Assembly (NCBI RefSeq): GCF_964340395.1
Contig: NC_135552.1
Coordinates: forward strand, 14,932,194 to 14,996,193
Source of the DNA: Glandiceps talaboti
Taxonomy: Eukaryota; Hemichordata; Enteropneusta; Spengelidae
Reading direction: 5' to 3'
DNA: 64,000 bases
A model generated the notes under the pieces. That model was not told the DNA's origin. It saw only the letters and a program-made list of their open reading frames with translations, and did no database searches. Shown here one piece after another: positions 25,256 to 38,498 of the stretch. The translations under genes were made by a program, and so were the position numbers. Each line of letters starts with the position of its first letter. The stretch's first letter is position 1.

Positions 25256-27340
25256 TTTTCAACTACCTACAGCCTGAGTGGCCGCGAGGTAGATATCGGG
25301 TAGTTTCATTGTTCTATTCTGTGTATTTTATTGCAGTTACTGATACAAATGATAATGTCTCATGGCACAAGCAAGCATATACTGCCTATATCAGCTACTA
25401 ATATCCCCTCTGGGCTTGTCTGGTGACTTTTCAAGCCTGAAGAAAAAATCGAACAGTGTTTTTGATCTAATTCAGTTAGTCACTAAGAAAAAAAACGGAG
25501 ATAACAAATGTTACATACAATACAGTGTATGGGATTGTGGTGCGTAGCTAGGTCAATGACTCTACACTTGCCTACTGGTAGTAGAAACTGTTAAAGGTTT
25601 CGTTGATAGACTAGCCAGGGCTTGACAAGTTAACTGGGTACGAAACACAGATGACGGTTTCCCGTTAGTTCATCGTGCTACCCACGCTATACATGGGGAT
25701 GTTAAACGAGAATGCAAAACATTGGTCCGGGGATTAGGCGGGATGGGTGCCATGGGGTGAAAGACGTGGTTTCATCCGAGTGGACCGAGAAAGCACGACT
25801 TTGAAAGTGAGGGCGGTAGAGAAGTTTGACTGAGGTGCTCATGTTGTCGGCTTTCGGGATATTTTGATAGGTACACTGAACGTTTGGATGTCCAATAAAT
25901 TGGACGAAGGTCGAGGGTACAAAACAGCTATATGTGTTCATGACGTGAATCTGTGTGTATATAAAAGACGTTGTGATTTACGTACAATTGTATGCTAGAC
26001 TCGGGGAGTTGTTCAAAATGTCGTCGTATGCGTAGCTTGTGTTGCCCATAAAACTTTTTTTGTTACGGTTACAATTTAAATTTGGACATGAAGACAATGA
26101 AAACGGCGTTCACGTACACTGACACACTTCAGACGGTAGAGAATACTATGTTCAGGATAGTTCAATTATTTTCTCCTTGTTTTCTCGTTGTGGACGTCCT
26201 AGTCACGGTCGTTTTTACGAGACTGAAAACTGAAAAAGAAAATCAGCGGCGACGCCCAACATTTTCATTGTTTACCTCGAAAAGCCACATCAAATCTTGA
26301 ATTAACTAAGGGTTTATTCAAACATTTTACCGCTCTTGCAATTAAAACGATTTTGACAGTCGCTTAACATTTACAATACAAGCAGGCTGTGAGTCAGACT
26401 CGAGAATACGCTGCTTTTCGAGTCAGGCGCGACAAATACTAGCTATTGTTTCCAAATTTGCTCAGTTGACAAAACACAAAGGGGCGAAAATGTACGAAAG
26501 AGGGGAGTTGAGTATTTTGAAGGAAAACAAATCTTGTATGTGTACGAGAAGTTGTAAGCTTTATTTGCAGCAAAGGTGAAGCATTGTCACCGAACCCCTG
26601 ACAAAAAAGTCGGGCGCTGTTCCTACATAGAGGTTCTATTCTCCGTTATCACTGATGGTAAATATGGCGTCACGTGCCTAAGAATTTGGCAAGTCACGAT
26701 CTGAACAGCAAACATTGGCGTACGTCGATCTTAAAATAGACTGATTGAACTTCGTCTACTTAGGAATTGTGCCAATCTTTACCTTACGTTTGTAATACTA
26801 TACATGTCCCCGGGATATTGATGATGTATTTACAACAATTGTAATTTTTTTTCCACTTTTACTTTCCATTGCGAGGTAGGAGGGGTGTGTTTGATAATTT
26901 CAAGGATGCAGACAGACAAAAAAAACATTTCTATAAGAAGCAGCCCGAGATCAAGTTAATTGTCTAAAGTTTACACTTGCGTCCGAATAAGTGAGTCCGG
27001 GAGTTGAACATAGGGTAGCTGACAACATGTGATCTCTAGTACTGGAAACATCGAAGAAAGTGTCAACTATTAAACTGGTCAACAGCATTGATGTGCACAG
27101 CGTTTGTTGTCTGTCTGTCTGTATGCACAAGTCTTTTCTGTGTTGAATTGTTTAACTCCATACACACCTTATGTGGAGCTCTCACGCTACTGTCTTTACG
27201 AGTCCATCCATATTGGAAAACGATTCTGATAAAAATAAACTTTAATTGGATCTACATTCACAGTAACGTTAATGATTTTACTCCGAGGCCATCAAATGAA
27301 CAAGATAATGCAATATAGGACGAGTGAGGCTTAATATAAA
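25256..27340. other. Intergenic, nothing recognised
   Basis: Unique sequence without a credible gene. Frames of 60-80 codons (25362-25547, 25702-25941, 26082-26300, 27088-27318) match nothing I know. Confidence 0.5.
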
Positions 27341-27483
27341 AATAGATGATGATGATGGTGGCGGTGGTGGTGGTGGTGGTGGTGGTGTTTGTGGTGGTAG
27401 TATTGGCGGTGGTGGTGGTGGTGGTGGTGGTGGTGGTGGTGGTGGTGATGATGATGGTGATGATGACGATGACGACGATGGGT
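27341..27483. repeat. (GGT)n / (GAT)n trinucleotide array
   Basis: GGT triplets with GGC, TGT and TAT interruptions, turning into GAT triplets on both edges. The polyhistidine and polythreonine minus-strand frames are shadows. The G-rich strand has many GG runs and might form two-tier quadruplexes. Confidence 0.95.
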
Positions 27484-27975
27484 AGCAACATTAGAAGAAT
27501 GTGTTGTTGCAGCTAATATGTTGTGTGATATACACGATCTGTCAAACAGAAACCCTATACATGTTTGGCAGCGAAACTGAACGGTGCATGGGTACAAAGT
27601 CCTAAGTGGAGTGACCAAAGGAAGGGGAGATATTTCTCAGCAAGAAACAGAAGATATTATTTTTTGCATCCCTAAATTACATATTGGGATAGGTTTTTTT
27701 CGCCCAAAATGATACGAATAAAGGTATATATAGAATTTGTTAACATGCAAAAAGCAAAAGTCTGAAAACCCCATTATGTCCCTTCTGAAATGACAACTTG
27801 TACAGTTTACCATCTTGTAAGAGGGTCAGGTTCAAGAGCAATCATGAGTTTTTCGGAATAGGTGATGTTGGACACTTCCGATGTCATTCATGTGTACTCC
27901 ATCATTATGGAGATTACATTAAGTCAATATCACGGGTTGGGATTATTGGATTGACTTCCTGGTATATTGGATTAA

Positions 27976-27978
<3 letters not shown>

Positions 27979-28061
<83 letters not shown>
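27979..28061. repeat. (AT)n array
   Basis: About 41 uninterrupted AT dinucleotides, self-complementary. Confidence 0.97.
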
Positions 28062-28062
<1 letters not shown>

Positions 28063-28206
28063 CGCATGAAACATGTTGCCTTATAAAATTTTAATAGGTA
28101 ACGTTTGTGAATCTAATGATCTAATGATACATTTTGTAACCGTGACAAAGTAACTTCAGCATCTTTTCTATTTTTACTGTAGTACAGTGACCTTAAACTT
28201 ATGAAC

Positions 28207-28637
28207 TACAACAAAAATCATAAACCCTGAAACAAAACGTCGTCTGGCTCAACAAAAATCTCTCATTAACATTGCTACATTTTATCGTCTGGCTAGACAA
28301 AAAATTTCTTACCAACAGCGTTTCGTCAATCGTCTGGCGTGATAAACATCTTCACCAATATTGTTACACTTTCTTTGTGTGAGCTACCATTATCTTAGGA
28401 GATCATCGCCAAATGTAAACGTCCCTACTATTAAACCTAAAGGTTGGCACGTTCTTTGATATTTTTTGAAAAACAGTCAATTGACTAAAATGTAACAATT
28501 GTAATTCAGTTCTTGTGCCAGACGATAACATGTGGAAATATTAATTAGATTTCTGTCGAGTCAGACGAGAATATTTACAACATCAAAGAGATATTTTGTC
28601 AAGCCAGACAAAAACAGGGTTTATGATTTTTGTTGTA
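28207..28637. mobile_element. Foldback MITE family II, copy A
   Basis: A perfect 23-bp terminal inverted repeat: TACAACAAAAATCATAAACC plus CTG on the left (28207-28229) and its exact reverse complement on the right (28615-28637). Inside, motifs such as GTCTGGCTxxACAAAAATCT and ATTGCTACATTTTATCGTCT recur in both orientations. No coding capacity. The outermost TA on each side could be a TA target duplication, which would suggest the Tc1/mariner group; that is inference. Confidence 0.88.
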
Positions 28638-29490
28638 AATACCATCAATCAGTAAAACCAACGAATACATAGCATAAAGCCGGACCCCAAAGGATACAAT
28701 TTGTACTTACTAGATTACTACCAAACTAGAATGACTATAGACGGCATGGCGTCTTTTTATGTCTGGCAGAATGTTTTTTTTTTGTTACAAATTACATAAA
28801 GTAAAATACATGTATTGATAGCTCGCATGCATATAAAATGATACACTTTATCTCACAAATCAACATCAATGTTGGATGAAATAAGGAAGGTTTAAAACTG
28901 TTTATTTATGTTCACATTTGAGAAAAAATGTTACACTTCATCTGCGTGCAGAGTATCTGTATTTTGTTTTATGTAACTTGTAGCAAAAAACCTTGCGTGA
29001 GATGTTGAAGCATCATGCTGCCTAATTGAAACTATATAGTCACTCTGGTTTGGTAGTATGTATCAGTAGTACATGTACAAAATGAGTACAAAAAATGGGC
29101 TCAAATCTTCGACTAGTTGCACATTCTAGCGGGCTTAATCTTGTAAACTTATTCATGAAAATCCTTCTACTTGGATGGCACAACCTACACGGAAATAACA
29201 AATATAATATTATATCATATTATATCATATTACAATTACAGCTAAGAAGGCTAAGAGTCTACGAGCTGATCAAGAGTCAAATACCAAAAAATGTAACAAT
29301 CAAATGTTCAACAGAATGTTCAATATCTGTTAAATACAGGTATTACTGCAGGTTTTTTTTTAGCAACCGCTATATATACAAATGTAGAGTAGGTCTCTCA
29401 GATTTGTATTGTTAAAGTGTTACAAGCTGAGTTTATAAGCTTTTAACTCAAGTGAAAAAAATTAAATAAAACCACATTCTATTATAATTC
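28638..29490. other. Intergenic, nothing recognised
   Basis: AT-rich sequence between two mobile elements. A 106-codon frame at 29095-29415 has no known motif. Confidence 0.5.
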
Positions 29491-29493
29491 TTG

Positions 29494-29702
29494 CATGCTC
29501 CCCGGGGATTTGAGGAAGTAAAGGTCCATTGTGCCGCTATAGATCCGTGCCAGGGGTAACGATTGTAAAGCGCTTGGCGATGATCTCCTAAGATAATGGT
29601 AGCTCACGAAAACAAAGTGTAACAATATTGGTAAAGATGTTTGTCACGCCTCGCCAGACGATTGGTTGTTGATAAGAGTGGGAAAGCGCTATATAAAAAC
29701 CA
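29494..29702 (+). mobile_element. SINE/LINE-tail element carrying a family II module
   Basis: The left part (GTGCCGCTATAGATCC, CAGGGGTAA, TTGTAAAGCGCTT) and the right end (GGGAAAGCGCTATATAAAAA) match the copy at 31614-31744. Between them, 29576-29665 is instead a reverse-complement copy of the inner part of foldback family II (compare 32660-32765). The AAGCGCTATATAAA end resembles the 3' tails shared by L2/CR1-type LINEs and their SINEs. It is chimeric. Confidence 0.75.
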
Positions 29703-29726
29703 ACTTTTCTTCCTCTTATTACTATT

Positions 29727-29787
29727 ATTAAAATTATTATTATTATTATGTAATATTATATAATTATTATTATTATTATTATTATTA
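29727..29787. repeat. (ATT)n microsatellite at an element tail
   Basis: ATT triplets with interruptions lie about 25 bp downstream of the SINE/LINE-tail end and could derive from its original 3' tail. Confidence 0.88.
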
Positions 29788-30640
29788 TATCAATGTCAAT
29801 GCATGTCTTCTATAACATTACAATTCGTATTCTGGCATTGTTAGAACAGTTGATTGCATAGTAGGGATTTCCTGAACATTTTTTACATGTATCATAAATT
29901 ATGTCATCAGATGATAGTTTGAGTTATATCTTAATACAAGTTATATCTCAATACCAACTTCACCTAAACAATGTATAAACTCAGCTCGTACCCCTTTGTA
30001 TAGTATTCACAATTTAACTCATTGATATGTTAGTGAACTTTGTCTCGAATACGCCACCAAACAGTCAATGTGCTGTACTCTCGCTGTCCATTGACGTGTG
30101 GCGTTGATGATGAAAGTGTCCTTGTCATCACTCTACTTGTGGTGTTTAGATTGACAACAAAGACGGGTTATTAGTACCCGGTCAAGGGTGGTGTACCGGA
30201 TTGGCATTGCAGCATTTCTCTTTTTTGTGGCCAAATGTGAAACAGACGGTGAAAGCTGGCCCTAACAATATCATTGCTGAGCCACAATATAATGTAATTG
30301 TGTATAATCACTTGTATATTACGTGTGAAATGGCATGCCCGCATGGTAACAATTCATTTGTTTACAGTGGCGCAATTGTTTTAAAAACAGACAAACAAAG
30401 ACTCAATCACTCAGTGGAAATACTTGACACCTGCAAACAAAAATATGGCGTCTACGGCGTACTACAAAGGCTACAACCAAATATAGTCTAGTCTGTAGTC
30501 CGAACGAACAAGACGAAATTTGTTGTTTGTAATTTGCATATTATAATTTTGTATCCAGTTGATGACGTATTCAAACCCCGACTGTTTCACTAAACAATAA
30601 TCCGATCATAGATCATAGCAGACTATAAGAAATGAGACCA
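29788..30640. other. Intergenic, nothing recognised
   Basis: Unique sequence. A 96-codon frame at 30201-30491 shows no known domain. Confidence 0.5.
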
Positions 30641-30659
30641 AAATAGAGAAGATGCACAC

Positions 30660-31025
30660 CAAAGGATGGCCAGTCACAAACAATTATATCACAAGGCCAT
30701 CCGTGATCAAGATCAAGTTCAACAGACCATTGCTAAGTGGTACAAACAAGAGTAGACCGGTTTAGTAACAACATTCTGCAACTTGACAGATGTCTGAAAG
30801 TAATTTGAGCTGTTGGTAGTCTTGAACAGATATGAAAACGATCTTAACAGGTCTTTCAGTTTGGTAAGGAATGGCTCACCAAGATCTTGGAGGAATTATA
30901 CTGACATTATAATTCCTCCAAGCCAAGATCAAGTTCAGAAGACCATGGCTCACCAAGGTCACGCTTAACAGACAATTGCTAAGCGACAGTACATATAAGG
31001 GTAGACCGTCGACCGGCTAGTAACT
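30660..31025. repeat. Diverged duplication around a small hairpin
   Basis: A segment with AGATCAAGTTCAACAGACCA, TTGCTAAG and AGAGTAGACCGG (about 30705-30765) is repeated in diverged form at about 30925-31020. Between the copies CTTGGAGGAATTATA (30886-30900) and its reverse complement (30908-30922) form a 15-bp stem with a 7-nt loop. It may be the relic of an inverted-repeat element. Confidence 0.65.
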
Positions 31026-31345
31026 CTAACCTGTATAACCTGTAGCACATACACGTTTTAAATTTGATAGTAGATACAATGTGTATTTATTAAAGCACCG
31101 TCCCTCTGTCACGTGATAAAGGGACTTTGATTAAAGTCACATACTGAGAATGGCTGCTTGACCTTTGACATGTTGAAAGCACATACTCTTTGTTTCGTTT
31201 TGTCAGAATACATGCTGCTATATTAACCCCATCCTTGGGGAAACTTTTGACGGTACAGATTGCAAACATCTGCCACATCGTAATATTAATAAATAAATAA
31301 ATAAGTAATTGTTCTCTCCAGCATAGACATTTACATATACTGAGG

Positions 31346-31920
<575 letters not shown>

Positions 31921-32557
31921 TATTAGGGGGTCTGCTGGTGTTTGTTCAAAATACTGATGCATGAAAAATACAGATATCCTCCAATATCTGCACAATATAT
32001 TCTGCCCCACCCCTATACCACGCTTTAAAAAACAGTGACCCCCTTCACGAACTTTAATCAGTTCAAAAATACAATCTACACACAAAGTTCTCTTTAAATT
32101 GTACTTTGACACTAAGCATATAGTACACTTACGTAGAAAGTAAAGCACTGAGTGTCATCGCCAAAACAACTGGACCTGAATTCAAACAGCAAGCTAAGGA
32201 GCTCAACATTAAACGCCTATACTCTGTTCGCTACAATGAACCAAGGAAGAAATAAAAACAACGGTTACCGCTAAAGAAGTAAATCTTCAACACAAACCAA
32301 ATGGCCCTTTTCATGGCCACCAGACTACCATACTTAACCATTCGAAATGGACAAAATATCTGTCCTAACAACACCTAGGACACTCAGAAAATAAAACGAA
32401 AAGATATAAACTCAAAAAAATGGGAAACAGAGATCACAGTATCACAACAAAGAGTTGATTTATTTTCGAAAAAAGAAGCACATTCTCAAGGAGAAGACAG
32501 AAAAGTATTGAAAATTCATTCGAAATATCTCCGACGGGAGACGCAAACCGATTGAAT
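31921..32557. other. Intergenic, nothing recognised
   Basis: Unique sequence between a microsatellite and the second copy of foldback family II. No gene seen. Confidence 0.5.
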
Positions 32558-33002
32558 TACAACGAAAATCAGAAACCCTGAATCAAAACGTCGCTTGGCT
32601 CGACAAAAATCTCACTAACATTGCTACATTTTATCGTCTGGCTAGATGAAAATCTTATCAACAGCGTTTCGTCAATCGTCTGGCACGGCGTGCCAAACAT
32701 CTTTACCAATATTGTTACACTTTGGTTTCGTGAGCTACCATTATCTTTGGAGATCATCGCCAAATTTATATGTCCCTGGTAAACCTGAGGTTCAAATTGA
32801 GTCAGTTGACTAAAATGTAACAATTGTAATTCAGTTCTTGTCGTGCCAGACGATGACATGTGGAAATAGTAATTATATTTTTGTTGAGTCAGACAAGAAG
32901 ATTTACAACATCAACGAAACATTTTGTCTAGCCAGTGGCAATATTCGTGAGATTTTTGTCGAGCCAGGCAGTTTCGTTTCGGGATTTATGATTTCCGTTG
33001 TA
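32558..33002. mobile_element. Foldback MITE family II, copy B
   Basis: Left end TACAACGAAAATCAGAAACC plus CTG; right end GGGATTTATGATTTCCGTTG plus TA, reverse-complementary with a few mismatches. The interior aligns with copy A, including CAATATTGTTACACTTT and GAGCTACCATTATCTT, and with the module found in the SINE-tail element at 29576-29665. No coding capacity. Confidence 0.85.
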
Positions 33003-33120
33003 ATTGTAATAGCACTTGACAGAGACCTCAAAGTCGTCCAACTCCAGCCAAGCCTGACTGCCAGCCGCCAGACACTATAATACTAAACATGAACTGCGTG
33101 TTTGTCACGCAGAATGCGTA

Positions 33121-33505
33121 TTAGCTAGCCTGAACAAATTTGTTTGGTTCCGGTTACCCGACCCCACCTAGTTTTTCACTACCAATACTAAACTTTTTTG
33201 TACATATTCGAGAAAAAAAATCGGGAAAACAGTGAAGTCTGGCGAGAAATAGTGGATACGGAAACTGGCATTAACTTGAAAAGACAATATAAAACTGTTC
33301 TTCCAATCTGTAATGGCTGTGATGGAAAGAAACTAATAACACAGAGACCATAATATGGAAAATAACGGAAAACATAATTACCTGAACTAGACACTCACAC
33401 ATTAAAAAAAGTGTACCTACTTAATCTTTTCTCAAAAGAAAAATCTACCTACCCCACCTCTTCTAAAATAGAGCGTAATCGGAACCCCACAATTTTTTAG
33501 GCTTA
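33121..33505 (-). mobile_element. TIR element family I, copy 1
   Basis: Left end ATTTGTTTGGTTCCGGTTAC and right end GTAATCGGAACCCCACAATT followed by TTTTAGGC are imperfect terminal inverted repeats. The interior shares an approximately 150-bp core containing TTCCAATCTGTAATGGCTG with three other copies. Orientation is set arbitrarily relative to copy 2. The frame across the core (QPLQIGRTVLYCLFKLM) is conserved between copies but starts without ATG. Confidence 0.85.
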
Positions 33506-35148
33506 ACGAGAGTGAAAAGAAGTACCGTGATGGGGTCTGGTGGTGATGAAAATACTGAGTACGATGATAATAGGGAAATGGGAGATGATAGTGGGGGATA
33601 AACTTTCAATGAATGACCGCTGAATATGAGTCATATTTTGCATTGATTTTCATACATTACTTCATAAAGATATTTTTTGTTAAATCTTGTCTTTTCTTGG
33701 ATATCTATGTTTTCGATTTGGTTGGCTATCAAAACATTGCAAAAATCAGTGACCCACCCTAAACACTGGCTCGAAAAACCAATCCACATCTTAAATAAAC
33801 CAGCCCCGTGTAATTTCTGTCCAGTTCCTAAGTACATTTGTGTTGTGCCTTAATTATCTGAAGGAAATGGAACTCTCTTTTCTGTGGGTAGGGGTTACCA
33901 GAATGTTTGGAGAAGTTTCATCCACTTTTGAATGTTTCGTCAAAAAGAAAATGACCATTAGAGCTTGACGGACACAGAGCTGACAAAGTACCGATTCAAA
34001 TATGCAGTGCTTTACGTAGATGTCACGGCTGACTGGACGCACCAATAAATGCCAACATTCAATGCAGCCTTGCAAGGTGTTACTGCGCAAAGTGTGTACA
34101 CGTACAAAGAAACACTGGAAACAACTCGAAAGACTCCTGACCACCTCCATACGGAGGGGACATTCAAATGTTCGTGTGTTATATAGCCAATTTCTTTCAC
34201 TGTACCCTTTGTGGCGAGCCTGAGAAAATGTATTTTATTTGTTTGTTTTTTTGTTATTTGTTGCTGATAAGAAATTGCTTCAACCCAATGACAAGACATT
34301 CGTTTGTCACAATACTACTGTGATAGTCTGTTGAGGTGTATAAGAAGTACAGGAAGACAAGTGAAGTAGAGACGAACATAATATACAGACTGTACTTTAT
34401 AAATTCACCTTGCATTCGATATTTCCGGAATGGGATTTTTAAAAAAACAATTCTTTACCAAAGATACTTGGCAAGCATAATTTAATACACTCAAATAGAC
34501 TGAGGTAAATTCTGACTAGTTGCTGGATGTAAAAATTGTTCATGGTCGGCGGCTTAAAACAGTGTTAAGTCAGGTTATTGGAAACACACATTTTATTTTA
34601 TTTGGCCTAAACATTATTTTGATAATACTAACGATTGTGAAAAATCAAGACGGACACTAACTTACTTTATAGCGCCCCCCCCCTCTGATGTGTTCCATTC
34701 AATAACAATATATACACTGGATTGATGTCCGTATATATGCAGCTGTAAATGTGGTGTGGATCCGATTATTTGTCTCAGAATGGAACTTTGTGATGGGGGC
34801 GAAAGGGGAGGGGGTAATCACTTGTGCGTTCACACACCCCTCGTGTTCAAAGTACAACAAGGTCATTAATAACGAAACTTGTCAATTTGGATATATCATT
34901 TCAATTCTAGTTAATCACGTTTGACCTTTTGAACCTTGAAACAAACGTAATACGAAATTGAATCAGCGCATTTAACGGATCTCAGATTAACGTGCGTATA
35001 TCTAGAGGGGTTCATGTTTAGCACCCAATACTGAATTTGTGTAGTTCCAAGAATCAGCAAAAAGTACAAAACAAAAACAAAAATAACAACCCCCAAAACA
35101 TTACACAAACGATAAATACATTATATTTGTTCGAAAAACCCACCCTAC
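33506..35148. other. Intergenic, nothing recognised
   Basis: Unique sequence between family I copies. Frames up to 98 codons near 33854-34299 overlap on both strands and match nothing known. Confidence 0.5.
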
Positions 35149-35508
35149 TTAGCCCTAACAAACAAATTGTGTGGTTCCGATTACGCTCAATTTTAGAATA
35201 GGTGGGGTAGGTAGATTTCTCATTTTATTTTTTAAATTATTTTTTTTTCATGTGTGAGTGTCTAGTTCAGGTAGTTATGTTTTCCGTTGTTTTCCATATG
35301 GTCTCTGTGTTATTGGTTTCTTCTCATCAGATATACAGCCGTTACAGATTGGAAGAACAGTCGTATATTGTCTTTTCAAGTTGATGTCAGTTTTCGCATC
35401 CACTATTTCTTGCGAGACTTCACAATTTTATTATTTTCTTAGCGAATACGTAAAAAAACTAGATGGGGGTCTGGTAACCGGAACCAAACAATTTTTTTAG
35501 GCCTTAAC
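35149..35508 (+). mobile_element. TIR element family I, copy 2
   Basis: Opposite orientation to copies 1, 3 and 4. Starts with CCTAACAAACAAATTGTGTGG and TTCCGATTACGC, ends with GGTAACCGGAACCAAACAAT and TTTTTTAGGCCTTAA. It carries the same core (PLQIGRTVVYCLFKLM in translation). The 3' terminus preserves AGGCCTTAA well. Confidence 0.87.
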
Positions 35509-36420
<912 letters not shown>

Positions 36421-36428
36421 ATATTTGC

Positions 36429-36779
36429 AAGGCCTAAAAATTGTTTGGTTCCGGTTACCCGACTCGACCCCATCAAGTTTTTCACGACCGACCCTGAACT
36501 GGTTTTTTTTACGTATTTGATAAAAAAAAGATAATAAAATAGCGAACAAAGTGACATCAACTTAAAAAAACAATATAAAACTGTTCTTCCAATCTGTAAC
36601 GGCTTACATCTGCTGAGAAAAAACCAATAACACAGATGTATGAAAACATCGTAAAAGATAACTACCTGAACTAGACACTCACACATGGGGAAAAATATAT
36701 ACTTTTTTTTTAATCTACCTACCCCGCCTATTCTAAAATTGAGCGTAATCCGACCGACACAATTTTTTTAGTCCTTAGC
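36429..36779 (-). mobile_element. TIR element family I, copy 3
   Basis: Left end AAGGCCTAAAAATTGTTTGG and TTCCGGTTACCC; right end GAGCGTAATCCGACCGACAC then AATTTTTTTAGTCCTTA. The interior core is the same as in copies 1, 2 and 4 but has lost part of the segment around the ISRETS-coding section. Confidence 0.86.
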
Positions 36780-37339
36780 TTAAAATGTTGTTTGTTTTGT
36801 TTTAAGGGGTGTATTGAAGTATGGCTATTACTGTACTGTTGAATAGAAACTACGACTAGTGCAATCGTTAGTCATCAACGTGCCTGGTGTTGCCATGTGT
36901 GTAACTCCACTTAAATACGCGCTCAATCAATCAGAGGTTGGAATACAGAGACACAGAATCGTAGTTCCGAGTTTGGTGCCCATTTCGTCGACCACATCCG
37001 ACTTAAAATAAGACATAGCGATTATCTCCTAAGTATATATTAAATTTTAATTCTACATTTATGTAAAATCAAAGTAAATGTGCTGTTATTTTCAAGGAAA
37101 ATGGACGGGGTTCAAGGTCTTTCGTATTTTCGAAAATTCTACGTTAATCTTTTGAGGGAGGGGTCATAACTGCTATATTTGTGTTATCTGTTTTTTGACA
37201 TGTTCATCTTTTACAATATCTGTGTTGAAATGTCAATTTTTCATGCCATTTTCGAACAACAAACAATTCGGGTCGGCTGGGTAAAACTATGTAAGGCATC
37301 AGGCTTGTAATTGGAACCATTGCACTGGTGCTGTACTGT
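36780..37339. other. Intergenic, nothing recognised
   Basis: Unique spacer between two family I copies in the same orientation. No gene seen. Confidence 0.5.
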
Positions 37340-37725
37340 AAGGCCTAAGACAAATAAATTGCTTGGTTTCGGTTACCGGACCCCACCTAACTTTTCACTG
37401 CCGACCCTAAACTTATTTTTACGTATTCGAGAAAAAATGATAAAATCTCAAAAATTGTGTGTGAAGTCTCACGAGAAATAGTGGATGCAGAAACTGACAT
37501 CAGCTTAAAAAGACAAAATAAAGCCGTTCTTCCAATCTGTAATGGCTGCACATCTGATAGGAAGAAATAAATAACATGTAGACCATTTTGAAAACAATGG
37601 AAACCCTGAACTAGACACTCACACAGAAAAAAAATAGATAATAAAATAAAATAAAAACTCTCCCTACCCACCTATTCTAAAATTGAGCGTAATCGGAACC
37701 ACGCGATTTTTTAAATTAGGCCTAA
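37340..37725 (-). mobile_element. TIR element family I, copy 4
   Basis: Left end AAGGCCTAAGACAAATAAAT then TTGCTTGGTTTCGGTTAC; right end GAGCGTAATCGGAACCACGC then GATTTTTTAAATTAGGCCTAA. The longest and most complete copy of the core. Copies differ by many substitutions, so insertion was not recent. Confidence 0.87.
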
Positions 37726-38099
37726 CACAACTATTTTTCTCCTTTGCCTTTATGTTAGCTAATAAATTAAGATGATAGACAGAAAATAAAACTATTGTTG
37801 TTCATGTGGTATATTACACAAGTTGGTGTAATTGTTGTGCGTATACAGTCACCCTATAATCAATATAGCGTTAACATTGAAAGTCTCGAAAATGTATGTA
37901 TACTGAAAGATCATGGAAGTCATCAGAATCGCCACCCTACTGTGAGTACAATTAAACCAACATCCGTTCAAAAGCTGATATCAACATATCGCAGCGATGG
38001 TTTTAGTTTGTGTTTATCTTAGTTGGTAGCTTGGTTGCCACTGTTGTAAATGTCGCTAGATTTCTTCTCCCTTCTCATACCAATGTCATTACATCTTAA
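37726..38099. other. Intergenic, nothing recognised
   Basis: Short unique stretch between a family I element and a microsatellite. A 75-codon frame at 37795-38022 is unrecognised. Confidence 0.5.
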
Positions 38100-38163
38100 A
38101 GTTTGTTTGTTTGGTTGGTTGGTTGGTTGGTTGGTTGGCTGGCTGTTTGTTTGTTTGTTTGTT
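38100..38163. repeat. (GTTT)n/(GGTT)n microsatellite
   Basis: GTTT tetramers flank a central GGTT block. It lies just before a long palindromic element. Confidence 0.9.
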
Positions 38164-38183
38164 GGCATATAAATGGGTTTGTT

Positions 38184-38498
38184 ACACTCTCTGTCATAAA
38201 AGCTTAGCATTTGGGTGTGTGAGACACACACAATTCTTGTTTGAGACACACACAATCCTTGTTTGAGACACACCGAATCCTGGTCATAAGACCTTAGCAT
38301 TTGACGTTTTATGCTACAATTTACTCTAAAACAGAACACATCAAACTGTTTTAGAGTAAATTGTTGCACAAAACGGCAAATGCTAAGCTCTTATGACCAG
38401 GATTCAGTGTGTCTCAAACAAGGATTGTGTGTGTCTTGAACAAGAATTGTGTGTGTGTCTCGAACACCCAAATGCTAAGCTTTTATGACAAAGAGTGT
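38184..38498. mobile_element. Long palindromic element, arms about 152 bp
   Basis: The left arm 38184-38334 and right arm 38346-38498 are reverse complements with a few mismatches and small gaps, separated by only 11 nt. The ends read CACTCTCTGTCATAAAAGCT and its complement, each flanked by TA. Each arm carries short internal repeats of TTGTTTGAGACACACACAAT. It looks like a foldback MITE with TA target preference, as in the Tc1/mariner group (inference). A transcript would form a long hairpin. Confidence 0.88.

Noticed and set aside
27331-27618. Polyhistidine and polythreonine frames
   Set aside because: Shadows of the GGT/GAT trinucleotide array.
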